Source: an uncultured Oscillibacter sp. (GTDB lineage: Bacteria > Bacillota > Clostridia > Oscillospirales > Oscillospiraceae). From it: 6,505 nucleotides of DNA. Positions 1 through 6,353 of the stretch are shown here, in pieces (the stretch's first letter is position 1; every line of letters begins with the position of its first letter). The position numbers and the translations under genes are program-made. The notes beneath the pieces are model-generated. The model saw nothing but the letters and a program-made list of their open reading frames with translations. It did not search any database and was not told where the DNA came from. Where the stretch lies: assembly GCA_947245315.1 (NCBI GenBank), contig CAMXNV010000124.1, positions 1 through 6,505 of the forward strand, read 5' to 3'.

Positions 1-130
1 TGGTCTTGCCGCAGCCGGAGGGGCCCAGCAGGGTCATGAAATCGCCGTCCTCAATGGTGAGGTTGATATTCCGGAGGACGTGATTGTTGCCGTAAAATTT
101 GTCAATATTTTTCAGTTCAATGCGGCTCAT
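1..130 (-). CDS. ABC importer ATP-binding subunit, N-terminus only (runs off the window)
   Basis: The first 43 codons of a cytoplasmic ATPase that would power the permease encoded just upstream at 335-2182. The protein begins MSRIELKNIDKFYGNNHVL, the usual first beta strands and A-loop region (FYG) of an importer ATPase. It ends in a complete Walker A motif, GPSGCGKT, at about residues 36-43, the form typical of the polyamine/iron/sugar importer ATPases (PotA/FbpC/MalK-like). The start is ATG at 130-128, with an AAGGAAA ribosome binding site about 8 bases upstream. The Q-loop, signature and Walker B motifs lie beyond base 1, so completeness cannot be judged. Gene order (permease, then ATPase, same strand) supports one operon, although the 204-base gap is long for one. 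Substrate cannot be told from this fragment. Confidence 0.9.
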   Translation of the reverse strand, partial: MSRIELKNIDKFYGNNHVLRNINLTIEDGDFMTLLGPSGCGKT

Positions 131-334
131 ATGGCACGTTTCCTTTCTGATCTTAACTTAGAATCCCGATGCAGACCACAAGGCCTTTTCGTCTTCGTCC
201 CCCGTCCTTCGTCCCCCGCAGGGAGGGGGAATGCTCAAGGGGGGACTGGTCCCCCCTTGAAGGGCGGCGGAAGGAATGGAGCGTGTGGAGTCGTCGCCTG
301 CGGCGACGGAACGGAGCGGAATTTCTTCCGCCGC
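131..334 (-). repeat. Hairpin- and repeat-rich intergenic element between permease and ATPase genes
   Basis: This gap has an unusual density of symmetry. A perfect 12-bp inverted repeat (TCAAGGGGGGAC and its complement, 2-base centre) lies at 235-260. A 7-bp stem CGTCGCC/GGCGACG with a 3-base loop lies at 292-308. An outer 10-bp pair, GCGGCGGAAG at 264-273 with CTTCCGCCGC at 325-334, encloses that stem and closes exactly at the permease stop codon. A 12-base direct repeat, CTTCGTCCCCCG, occurs at 193-204 and 207-218. None of the hairpins is followed by a T-run on the minus strand, so a simple intrinsic terminator is unlikely. Likely readings are a dispersed REP- or MITE-like palindromic repeat, or an mRNA element setting the permease-to-ATPase ratio. 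Whether it recurs in the genome cannot be seen here. Confidence 0.6.
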
Positions 335-2182
335 TTACCAGCTCTTGCCGATATCCGCGCCGGCAACCTTGTTGGCGAAGATGTAGCAGAACAGAATGAA
401 CAGCAGCACGCACACGGAAATGGCGTCGGACATCTGGGCGTAGCCCTCCTGGGAGTAGGTGAACGCCAGGTAGGACATGGTCCGGGTGGTGGGCGTCATC
501 ATGATGATGATCAGGTCCAGCTCCTTGGCGATGGAGATGAAGGTCAGCATAAAGCCGGAGATGAAGCCGTTCTTTGCCAAGGGGATGATGATGGAGCTCA
601 TCCGCTTCCAGAAGCTGGCGCCCGCGATGTCCGCCGCCTCCTCCAGCTCCACGCTGATGGAGAGCATGTTGGCGGTACCGGAGCGGCTGGCGAAGGGGAA
701 GTGCTTGACCACGGAGGTCAGAACGATCAAAGTGAAGGTGCCGTACAGGGAGGGGATCAGGCCGCCCAGATGGGGGACGCTGAACATGGAGAAATACATG
801 GTGGAGAAGGCCACGCCGCTCATCAGGTAGGGCACGAAGACCAGCTGCTCGGTGAGGTTGCCGTACCACTTGCCCCGGCCGCGGGAGCTGATGTAGCCCA
901 GGAACTGGCCGCAGAAGGCGGTGATGAGGGAGGTGATGATGGTCAGGCGGATCGTGTTCCACAGGGCGGAGAAGAACTCCTTGTTGCGGAAGATGCCCTC
1001 ATAGTTCGTATATTTGTCCGCCGTACCGGCCTCTCCGATCCAGTTGTAGAGGGTCAGATTGTCCAGGCCGTAGCCCGCGCCGGTGGTGACCTGGAAGGTC
1101 TCCATAATCAGGACGAAGAAGGGCATGACCATGGCCAGGAACAGGAACACGCCCAGGAAAGCCATCATGGGCTTCTTGGCCGCGCCCAGAGGCATCAGGG
1201 TGCTGCGACCGCCCTTGCCGCCCACGGTGGCATAGGACTTGCGGACGCCGATGGCCTTCTGGTTGCTCATCAGGATCAGGGCCGCGAGGCCCACCAGGAC
1301 GATGGACATGGCGTAGCCCACGCCACGGGGACCCTGGTCAATGTACACGCGCATGCGGGTGGCCAGGGTGTAGTAGCCGATGCGGTTGCCCAGGTTGGCC
1401 GCCACGCCGTAAGTACCGATGGACTTGGAGACGGTCATGACCAGGGCGGAGAGGACGGAGGGAAGGATCAGCGGCAGGGTGATGTAGCGGAGAATCTGGG
1501 CCTTGTTGGCGCCCTGAATCTCGCCCATCTCCTCCAGCTCCGAGTTGATGGACCGGAGGGCGCCGGAGACCTGGATGTATGAGAACGCGTAGTAGTGCAT
1601 GGACATGCACAGCACGATGGCCGTGGGCCCGTAGGCCAGCCAGTCGGGAATCGGTACGCCCATGCCGGTGAGGAACCCGTTGGCGCCGCTGGTGGGCGTT
1701 CGGAACACCGCCAGCCAGGCGATGGCCTTGGTCCAGGAGGGAATCATGTAGGGCACGGTGATCAGGATGCCCAGGACCTTCTTGCCGGGGAGGTCGGTGC
1801 GGATCATCAGCCAGGCCAGCACCGAGCCCAGGGGCACGGAGATCAGCGTGGTGAAGAAGCCGCAGACGAAGGAGTGGAGCAGGGGCTCCCACAGCACGGC
1901 CTTGGACATGTTGCTGGCCAGCATGTACTGCCAGTAGTACGGGGTGAAGTCACCGATGTGACCGCCCTTCACACGGCGGAGCTCGCCTTGGGCCAGGGTA
2001 AAGGTGGATTTAATCATGGTCAGCAGGGGGATGACGATCAGGCAGAACAACACGATCAGGCTGACCAGCACGACCATGTTGAAGGGGTTCTTGAGCACGT
2101 TGAAGATCAGGTTCTTCAGCCGACGTGCCGTCAGTTTCTTTCTGGGGGGTCTTTCCTTGGTCACGGTTACTGCGTTTGACAC
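335..2182 (-). CDS. Fused two-domain ABC transporter permease, iron(III)/AfuB-like
   Basis: A 615-residue inner-membrane permease forming the translocation path of an importer. It is two membrane units in one chain. Each ends in a cytoplasmic EAA loop, the docking site for the ATPase: ELEEMGEIQGANKAQILRY at about 215-233, and ELEEAADIAGASFWKRMSS at about 512-530. The basic N-terminus (RPPRKK, ARR) is followed by a first membrane helix at about 36-58; further hydrophobic helices flank each EAA loop, and a Gly/Lys-rich linker at about 310-338 joins the halves. This layout is that of the FbpB/AfuB class, where two permease domains are fused. Translation starts at GTG (2182-2180), 5 bases after the ribosome binding site AAAGAGGTG (2196-2188). 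It is the first gene after promoter 2313-2342, and the ATPase follows. Family knowledge allows Fe3+, phosphonate or sugar-phosphate substrates; sequence alone does not decide. Control by a LacI-type operator leans toward an organic substrate. Confidence 0.9.
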   Translation of the reverse strand: MSNAVTVTKERPPRKKLTARRLKNLIFNVLKNPFNMVVLVSLIVLFCLIVIPLLTMIKSTFTLAQGELRRVKGGHIGDFTPYYWQYMLASNMSKAVLWEPLLHSFVCGFFTTLISVPLGSVLAWLMIRTDLPGKKVLGILITVPYMIPSWTKAIAWLAVFRTPTSGANGFLTGMGVPIPDWLAYGPTAIVLCMSMHYYAFSYIQVSGALRSINSELEEMGEIQGANKAQILRYITLPLILPSVLSALVMTVSKSIGTYGVAANLGNRIGYYTLATRMRVYIDQGPRGVGYAMSIVLVGLAALILMSNQKAIGVRKSYATVGGKGGRSTLMPLGAAKKPMMAFLGVFLFLAMVMPFFVLIMETFQVTTGAGYGLDNLTLYNWIGEAGTADKYTNYEGIFRNKEFFSALWNTIRLTIITSLITAFCGQFLGYISSRGRGKWYGNLTEQLVFVPYLMSGVAFSTMYFSMFSVPHLGGLIPSLYGTFTLIVLTSVVKHFPFASRSGTANMLSISVELEEAADIAGASFWKRMSSIIIPLAKNGFISGFMLTFISIAKELDLIIIMMTPTTRTMSYLAFTYSQEGYAQMSDAISVCVLLFILFCYIFANKVAGADIGKSW

Positions 2183-2306
2183 GATAACACCTCTTTCTGA
2201 TAACTGCCGGGACTGCTCCGGGCGATCAGTCCTCCCATCCGTTCACGCCCGGGGCCGTTTGCGGGGCCGCTTCCGGCCCTGTTTGCGCAAACGTTTGCGA
2301 CTTCCT
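2183..2306 (-). promoter_or_regulatory. Structured 5' leader of the permease mRNA
   Basis: About 120 nt separate the expected transcription start (near 2306) from the GTG start. On the transcript, GGGCCG-GAAG-CGGCCC (2279-2264) forms a 6-bp stem on a tetraloop. GGACTG/CAGTCC (2232-2227 with 2215-2210) forms a second stem. The plus strand shows GGGGCCG twice, 12 bases apart (2251-2257 and 2263-2269). No known riboswitch consensus was recognised and no T-run follows either stem. The leader may simply insulate the mRNA or tune translation. The operator occupies its first 20 or so bases. Confidence 0.45.
2281..2299 (-). promoter_or_regulatory. LacI/GalR-type operator of the importer operon
   Basis: CGCAAACGTTTGCG at 2286-2299 is a perfect 14-bp palindrome with the central CG dyad typical of LacI/GalR-family operators; it is close to the E. 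coli PurR box (ACGCAAACGTTTGCGT). A second perfect palindrome, GTTTGCGCAAAC at 2281-2292, overlaps it. The site begins 13 bp downstream of the -10 box, at about +7, where a bound repressor would block elongation or open-complex escape. It lacks the outer TG/CA pairs of a CcpA cre site. The regulator is not encoded in the window. A near copy lies at 6010-6023. Confidence 0.75.
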
Positions 2307-2312
2307 GAGCCC

Positions 2313-2342
2313 ATTATAAAGAATATTTACGGGGTTTGTCAA
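2313..2342 (-). promoter_or_regulatory. Sigma-70/SigA promoter of the importer operon
   Basis: On the minus strand, TTGACA (2342-2337) and TATAAT (2318-2313) are both perfect consensus hexamers separated by 18 bp. Transcription should start near 2306 and run into the permease gene. AT-rich sequence with A-tracts lies upstream (about 2370-2400) and could act as an UP element. With both boxes at consensus, the unrepressed promoter should be strong, which fits the operator just downstream. Confidence 0.85.
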
Positions 2343-2543
2343 TTGTCAGGCTCCCGATTTTGAGGGAGGTTTTTTATTCAATTTCACGGTTTGTTTACAA
2401 TTCAGACAAACGAAGACGGGGGATTTTTGCTATTTTGCCAATTGAAAACCACCTGTGCTTCTGCTAGGTGCGTATACGTTTTCATAGAATTTCAGAATTT
2501 GCGGAAAGGGCGCCGAAGCCATCGGCCCCGGGACCGGCGGCCG
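2343..2543. other. Gap between exporter operon 3' end and importer promoter; no gene seen
   Basis: The part next to the exporter stop codon is GC-rich and can fold (CGGCC at 2523-2527 with GGCCG at 2539-2543, with CCGG/CCGG inside). The rest, 2343-2510, is AT-rich. CTCCC/GGGAG (2351-2355 with 2364-2368) followed by a T-run (2370-2375) looks like a plus-strand intrinsic terminator, but no plus-strand gene precedes it. No coding region with a ribosome binding site was found on either strand. Confidence 0.5.
2444..2470 (-). terminator. Possible weak terminator of the exporter operon
   Basis: On the minus strand, CACCT (2470-2466) can pair with AGGTG (2454-2450) around an 11-base loop, followed closely by GGTTTTC. 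The stem is only 5 bp and the U-run short, so this is weak as a terminator. It is offered because it lies about 75 bases after the exporter stop codon, in the right direction, and nothing better was seen. If it fails, exporter transcripts would read into the importer operon. Confidence 0.25.
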
Positions 2544-4274
2544 TCAGGACTGGAATTGGGCGGCGTAGATGGCGGCGTAGACACCCCCGGCGGCCAGCAG
2601 CTCCTGGTGGGTGCCCTGCTCGGCCACGCCGCCCTGGTCCAGGACCAGAATCCGGTCCGCTCCCCAGACGGTGGCCAGCCGGTGGGCGATGACGAAGCAG
2701 GTGCGGCCCTGGCGGAGCCGCTCCATGGCCAGGCTAATCTCTCCCTCCGTCTCCGTGTCCACATTGCTGGTGGCCTCGTCCAGGATGACGATGTCGGAGT
2801 CCGTGAGGAAGCAGCGGGCGATGGCCAGCAGCTGCCGCTGGCCCTTGGAGATGCCCTCGCCGGAGAGGACGGTGTCGTAGCCCTGGGGGAGGGAGGTGAT
2901 GAAGCGGTGAATCCGGGCGGCCTTGGCCGCGGCCACGATCTCCTCCCGCCCGGCCCCCGGCGCGCCGTAGGCGATGTTCTCCGCGATGGTGCCCCCGAAG
3001 AGCCAGGTGTCCTGGAGCACCAGGGCCAGGCGGCGGCGCAGGCCGTCCCGGCTGTAGGACTCCAGGGGGACGCCGTCCAGGGTGATGGAGCCGCTCTGGG
3101 GCCGGTAGAACCGCAGGAGGAGGGAGACCAGGGTGGTCTTCCCCGCGCCGGTGGGGCCCACCACGGCGGCCAGGCTCCCCGCCGGAATGTGGGCGGTGAA
3201 GTCCCGGAGGACGGGCTGGGCGGGATCGTAGCCAAAGGTGACGTGATCGAAGCGGATGTCGCCCCGGAGGTGCTCCGCGGGAAGGGCCTCCGGCGGGTCT
3301 CCCGCCTCCGGCTCCTCGTCCAGCAGGTCCAGCACCCGCTCCGCCGCGGCGGCGCTGGCCTGGAGCTCCGCCAGGAGGTTCGCCGCTTCCCGGATGGGAC
3401 CGGAGAACTTCCGGGAGTAGAGAACGAAGGAGGAGAGATTGCCCAGGGACAGGCCGCCCTCCAGATATAAGAGGGCGCCGAACATGCTGATGGCCGCCAG
3501 GGAGACGTTGTTGATGAAGTTCACCGAGGGCCCCAGGGCGGCGCTGGCCCGGTCGGCGTCGTAGTAAGCCCTGGAGGCCGCCTCGTTCCGCTGGTCGAAC
3601 AGGCCCAGGTCCGCCTCCTCCACGCCATAGGTCCGGATGGACCGGCGGCAGCCCATCCGCTCCTCGGCAAAGCCGTTCAGGGCCCCCAGCTCCTTGGAGC
3701 GGAGGCGGAAGAGGGGGTGGATGCGCTTCATCTGAAAGCGGGTCAGGAGCGCCGACAGGGGCACGGTGACCAGGAAGACCAGAGTCAGCCGGGGGGAGAG
3801 GAGCAGCAGCATCAGGAAGGATCCGGCCACGGTGAAGACGCTGGTCCCCAGCTGGAGCAGGTCCGTGGAGAGGGTGGCGTTGACCGTGTCCACATCGTAG
3901 CAGACCCGGCTGATCAGGTCCCCCGCCGGGTGGGTGTCGAAGTAGTCCACCGGCAGCTCGCTCATGCGGTCGAAGGCGGCTTTGCGGAGATCGTGGGAGA
4001 CGGCCTGGGACACCCGGATGAGCCGGGAGGCCACCGTGTAATTTAATAAGGAGGAGAGGGCGTAGCAGACCAGCATCCCGGCGCAGCTCTGGAACACGGC
4101 GGGGAAGTTTACCCCGCCCGCCCGGATGCCGATGGCGTCCACGGCCCGTCCGGAGAGGAGGGGGGCCGCCAGGGACAGAAGGTTGCCCGCCAGCAGCAGG
4201 ACTATCAGCAGGAGAAACCGGAGCCAGTAGGGCCGGAGGAAGGGGCCCAGGCGGAAAAGTACATGTTTTTTCAT
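2544..4274 (-). CDS. Heterodimeric ABC exporter, subunit with the intact catalytic motifs
   Basis: A 576-residue half-transporter: a six-helix type IV (exporter-type) membrane domain at about 15-300, then an ATPase domain from about 338. ATPase motifs: Walker A GPTGAGKT at 373-380, Q-loop Gln421, signature ISKGQ at 475-479, Walker B IVILDE with catalytic Glu500, and H-loop His531 (IAHR). Walker A, Glu and His are all standard. The signature is not: the usual LSGGQ has become ISKGQ. In an exporter heterodimer each ATP site pairs one subunit's Walker motifs with the other's signature, so this altered signature falls in the degenerate site. The ATG start overlaps the upstream gene's stop by 4 bases (ATGA, 4274-4271), implying translational coupling and equal amounts; GGAGGG lies about 6 bases upstream. 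The family includes LmrCD- and TM287/288-like drug, lipid or peptide exporters; the substrate is unknown. Confidence 0.92.
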   Translation of the reverse strand: MKKHVLFRLGPFLRPYWLRFLLLIVLLLAGNLLSLAAPLLSGRAVDAIGIRAGGVNFPAVFQSCAGMLVCYALSSLLNYTVASRLIRVSQAVSHDLRKAAFDRMSELPVDYFDTHPAGDLISRVCYDVDTVNATLSTDLLQLGTSVFTVAGSFLMLLLLSPRLTLVFLVTVPLSALLTRFQMKRIHPLFRLRSKELGALNGFAEERMGCRRSIRTYGVEEADLGLFDQRNEAASRAYYDADRASAALGPSVNFINNVSLAAISMFGALLYLEGGLSLGNLSSFVLYSRKFSGPIREAANLLAELQASAAAAERVLDLLDEEPEAGDPPEALPAEHLRGDIRFDHVTFGYDPAQPVLRDFTAHIPAGSLAAVVGPTGAGKTTLVSLLLRFYRPQSGSITLDGVPLESYSRDGLRRRLALVLQDTWLFGGTIAENIAYGAPGAGREEIVAAAKAARIHRFITSLPQGYDTVLSGEGISKGQRQLLAIARCFLTDSDIVILDEATSNVDTETEGEISLAMERLRQGRTCFVIAHRLATVWGADRILVLDQGGVAEQGTHQELLAAGGVYAAIYAAQFQS

Positions 4275-5983
4275 TTCAGCCCTCCCATTTGCAGCTCCGC
4301 CATGCGGCGGTACCGGCGGCAGCCCTCTAAAAGCTCGTCGTGGCGGCCCTGGGCGGTGATGACGCCGTCCTCCAGCACCAGGATACGGTCCGCGTCCCGG
4401 AGAGAGGCCACCCGCTCGGAGATGACGACCAGGGTGACGCCGGGGCAGTCCCGCCGGATGGCAGCGTGGAGGGCGGCAGCGGTCCGGTAGTCCAGGGCGC
4501 TGTCGGCGCTGTCCAGAACCAGGATGTCTGGGCGGGCCGCCAGGGCCCGGGCGATCAGCAGCCGCTGGCGCTGGCCTCCGGAGAGGTTGGCCCCCCGGAT
4601 GTCCAGCCGGGCGTCCAGCCCCTGGGGCATGGCCTGGATGAAGTCCCAGGCCTGGGCGGTTTTGGCGGCGGCAATCACGTCCTCCCTGGGGAGGTCCCGG
4701 AGGAAGGAGATGTTTTCGTAAACGCTGTCGTTCAGCAGGGCCTCGCTCTGAAAGACCGCGCCGAAGCGGCCCCGGAGGTCCTCCCGGCTGAGGGCGGTGA
4801 CGTTTTGGCCGCCTACCCAGACCAGACCCTGTCCGGCGTCGTAAAGCCGGAGGAGGAGGGAGACCAGGGTGCTCTTTCCCGAACCGGTGGGGCCGAGGAT
4901 GCCCAGGGTTTCTCCCTTATTTAAATAGAAGGATGCGCCGTCCAGGTCCTTTTCCACGCCCAGATAGGAGAAGGAGACGTCTTCCATGCCCAGCTCCGGG
5001 CCGTCGGGGCGCTCTTCCGGCAGGCACCGTACTGGCTGGCCCTCCGGGGACAGCAGGACCTCCTCAATGCGCCGGGCGGAGGCCACGCCCTTGCTGAATT
5101 TGACGAAGAGCTTGGCCAGTCCCAGGGTGGCGGTTTGAATCAGGGTGAAATAGGAGAGGAAGGCCACGATTTGGCCAGAGGCCATCCGGCCATGGTTTAC
5201 CAGAAGGGCTCCGGCCAGCACCACCAGCACCAGGCCCAGGTTCAGCAGAAAGTCGGACAGGGGGTTGGCGGCGGCCATGACGCACCCGGCGGTTTCCTCG
5301 GTCTGGCGGGCGGAGCAGCTGGCGGCGGTGAACCGGGCCCGCTCTCGATTTTGGCAGGCCAGGGCCTTGATGACCCGGACGCCGGAGGCGTTTTCCCGGA
5401 TGATCCGGACCACGGTGTCCACGGCCTCCTGGGCTTTCGTGTAGCGGGGAATGCCTTGGCGGGTCACCAGCCAGATGGCGAAAAAGGTGGCGGAGCAGAC
5501 CGCCAGCTGAACCAGGGCCAGGGGCGGGGCCTGGAAGAAGGTCAGCGTCAGCCCGCCCAGGACCAGCATGGGGGCCCGAATGCCGCCTCGCTGGATTTTG
5601 TCAAACATTTGATGGACATTGTAGGTGTCATTGGTCAGCCGGGAGACCAGGGAGGAGACGGAGAAACGGTCCATCTGGGCCTGGGAGAGCGTCAGCGTCC
5701 GGCGATAGAGGTCATGGCGGAGCTGGCGGGTCATGTCCATGGAGACCCAGGCGGCCATGCGGTTGGCAGTGATGTTGCAGAAGGCCGCGCCAAAGGCCAT
5801 CAGCAGCATTAGGCCTCCGGCTTGCCGGATGGCGGCCAGGTCCCGGGTGGGGACGCAGTCGTCAATAATGTGGGCCAGCAGCAGGGGAAGCAGCAGCTCT
5901 AAAACGGCGGCGGTGAACTTTATCGTTACGCCTACGGCCACTCGGGGCGCGTGGGGGCGGAGGTAGCTGAGGATGGTTTTCAC
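4271..5983 (-). CDS. Heterodimeric ABC exporter, subunit with the degenerate ATP site
   Basis: A half-transporter of 570 residues (VKTILSYLRPHAPRVAVGV...): exporter-type membrane domain at about 10-295, ATPase domain from about 330. Walker A GPTGSGKS (about 364-371), Q-loop Gln412 and a canonical signature LSGGQ (467-471) are present. Two catalytic residues are replaced: Walker B reads ILVLDS, with Ser492 where Glu is expected, and the H-loop reads VISER, with Glu523 for His. This subunit should bind ATP but not hydrolyse it at its own Walker site, while its good LSGGQ completes the partner's active site. GTG at 5983 is chosen over the in-frame ATG at 6001 because AAAGGAGG (5998-5991) sits 7 bases before the GTG, whereas the ATG lies upstream of that ribosome binding site and has none. 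It is first in a two-gene operon, overlapping the partner by 4 bases. Confidence 0.9.
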   Translation of the reverse strand: MKTILSYLRPHAPRVAVGVTIKFTAAVLELLLPLLLAHIIDDCVPTRDLAAIRQAGGLMLLMAFGAAFCNITANRMAAWVSMDMTRQLRHDLYRRTLTLSQAQMDRFSVSSLVSRLTNDTYNVHQMFDKIQRGGIRAPMLVLGGLTLTFFQAPPLALVQLAVCSATFFAIWLVTRQGIPRYTKAQEAVDTVVRIIRENASGVRVIKALACQNRERARFTAASCSARQTEETAGCVMAAANPLSDFLLNLGLVLVVLAGALLVNHGRMASGQIVAFLSYFTLIQTATLGLAKLFVKFSKGVASARRIEEVLLSPEGQPVRCLPEERPDGPELGMEDVSFSYLGVEKDLDGASFYLNKGETLGILGPTGSGKSTLVSLLLRLYDAGQGLVWVGGQNVTALSREDLRGRFGAVFQSEALLNDSVYENISFLRDLPREDVIAAAKTAQAWDFIQAMPQGLDARLDIRGANLSGGQRQRLLIARALAARPDILVLDSADSALDYRTAAALHAAIRRDCPGVTLVVISERVASLRDADRILVLEDGVITAQGRHDELLEGCRRYRRMAELQMGGLK

Positions 5984-6009
5984 GGTGCGGCCTCCTTTCA
6001 TGCTTTTTG

Positions 6010-6023
6010 CTCAAACGTTTGCG
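6010..6023 (-). promoter_or_regulatory. LacI/GalR-type operator of the exporter operon
   Basis: The perfect 10-bp palindrome CAAACGTTTG (6012-6021) extends to 14 bp with one mismatched pair. On the minus strand it reads CGCAAACGTTTGAG, differing from the importer operator at one base; identity continues on both sides (20 of 22 positions). It starts 13 bp after the -10 box, exactly the spacing seen at the importer promoter. The same repressor is therefore likely to bind both. Confidence 0.72.
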
Positions 6024-6036
6024 AAATATCTATTTT

Positions 6037-6066
6037 ATGATACTACAGGGTTCGGAGGTATGTCAA
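6037..6066 (-). promoter_or_regulatory. Sigma-70/SigA promoter of the exporter operon
   Basis: On the minus strand, TTGACA (6066-6061) and TATCAT (6042-6037, 5 of 6 matches to TATAAT) are separated by 18 bp. The start of transcription should be near 6030, giving a leader of about 47 nt to the GTG codon. The -35 box forms one arm of a perfect inverted repeat TGTCAAT-6-ATTGACA (6061-6080), which could be a second protein-binding site. Confidence 0.75.
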
Positions 6067-6080
6067 TTCGCAGATTGACA

Positions 6081-6319
6081 GAAGGTAGGATGGGTGGTTC
6101 GCGGTTTTGTCTAAGAGTAAGGTGGGGGTGGGTAGAGTATTAATGATATTAGGTTACATATATATAATAAAAGAAAATCCTGATAGAGGTTTTTGAAGGA
6201 TGCGATATCCGATATATTTTTGTTTTGTATTTGAGATTAGTAGACTTTAATATAGAAATGCGGTAGTTGGAAGGGACAGGATGCAATGTTACTGTTATGT
6301 TACAAACATATATAGCATA
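6081..6319. other. AT-rich intergenic stretch without a recognisable gene
   Basis: From about 6130 the sequence changes to AT-rich DNA with TATATA-like runs, unlike the GC-rich genes. An 85-codon open frame crosses it on the minus strand (6406-6149), but it has no ribosome binding site, covers the plus-strand promoter and leader, and has a composition expected from chance. The stretch may serve as a curved or easily melted upstream region for the plus-strand promoter. No RNA gene or terminator was recognised. Confidence 0.5.
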
Positions 6320-6348
6320 TTGATTTTCGAAAATTGCTGTGTTATATT
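6320..6348 (+). promoter_or_regulatory. Promoter of the plus-strand gene at 6471
   Basis: TTGATT (6320-6325; 4 of 6 to TTGACA) and TATATT (6343-6348; 5 of 6 to TATAAT) stand 17 bp apart, the optimal distance. The start of transcription would be near 6354-6356, which is where the folded leader begins. AT-rich DNA lies upstream. No copy of the CAAACGTTTG operator was seen here, so this gene is probably controlled differently from the two minus-strand operons. Confidence 0.65.
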
Positions 6349-6353
6349 CATCA

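Noticed and set aside
235..260. Rho-independent terminator between permease and ATPase genes
   Set aside because: The stem is perfect, but no run of T follows it on the minus strand, so it lacks the second half of an intrinsic terminator.
80..1582. A 500-codon open frame on the plus strand opposite the permease gene, and similar long frames opposite or out of register with the exporter genes
   Set aside because: These are shadows of GC-rich coding sequence. Their translations are low-complexity Gly/Ala/His/Gln-rich with no domain motif, and the opposite-strand genes have clear motifs and ribosome binding sites.
2286..2299. CcpA catabolite-repression (cre) site
   Set aside because: The centre resembles cre, but the outer TG and CA pairs of the cre consensus are replaced by CG on both sides; a PurR-like or other LacI-family box fits better.
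2351..2375. Plus-strand intrinsic terminator (CTCCC/GGGAG then a T-run)
   Set aside because: No plus-strand gene or promoter lies upstream to need it. The T-run is better read as an A-tract upstream of the minus-strand importer promoter.
6075..6110. A divergent plus-strand promoter using TTGACA at 6075-6080
   Set aside because: No TATAAT-like hexamer occurs 16-19 bases downstream; the sequence there is G-rich.
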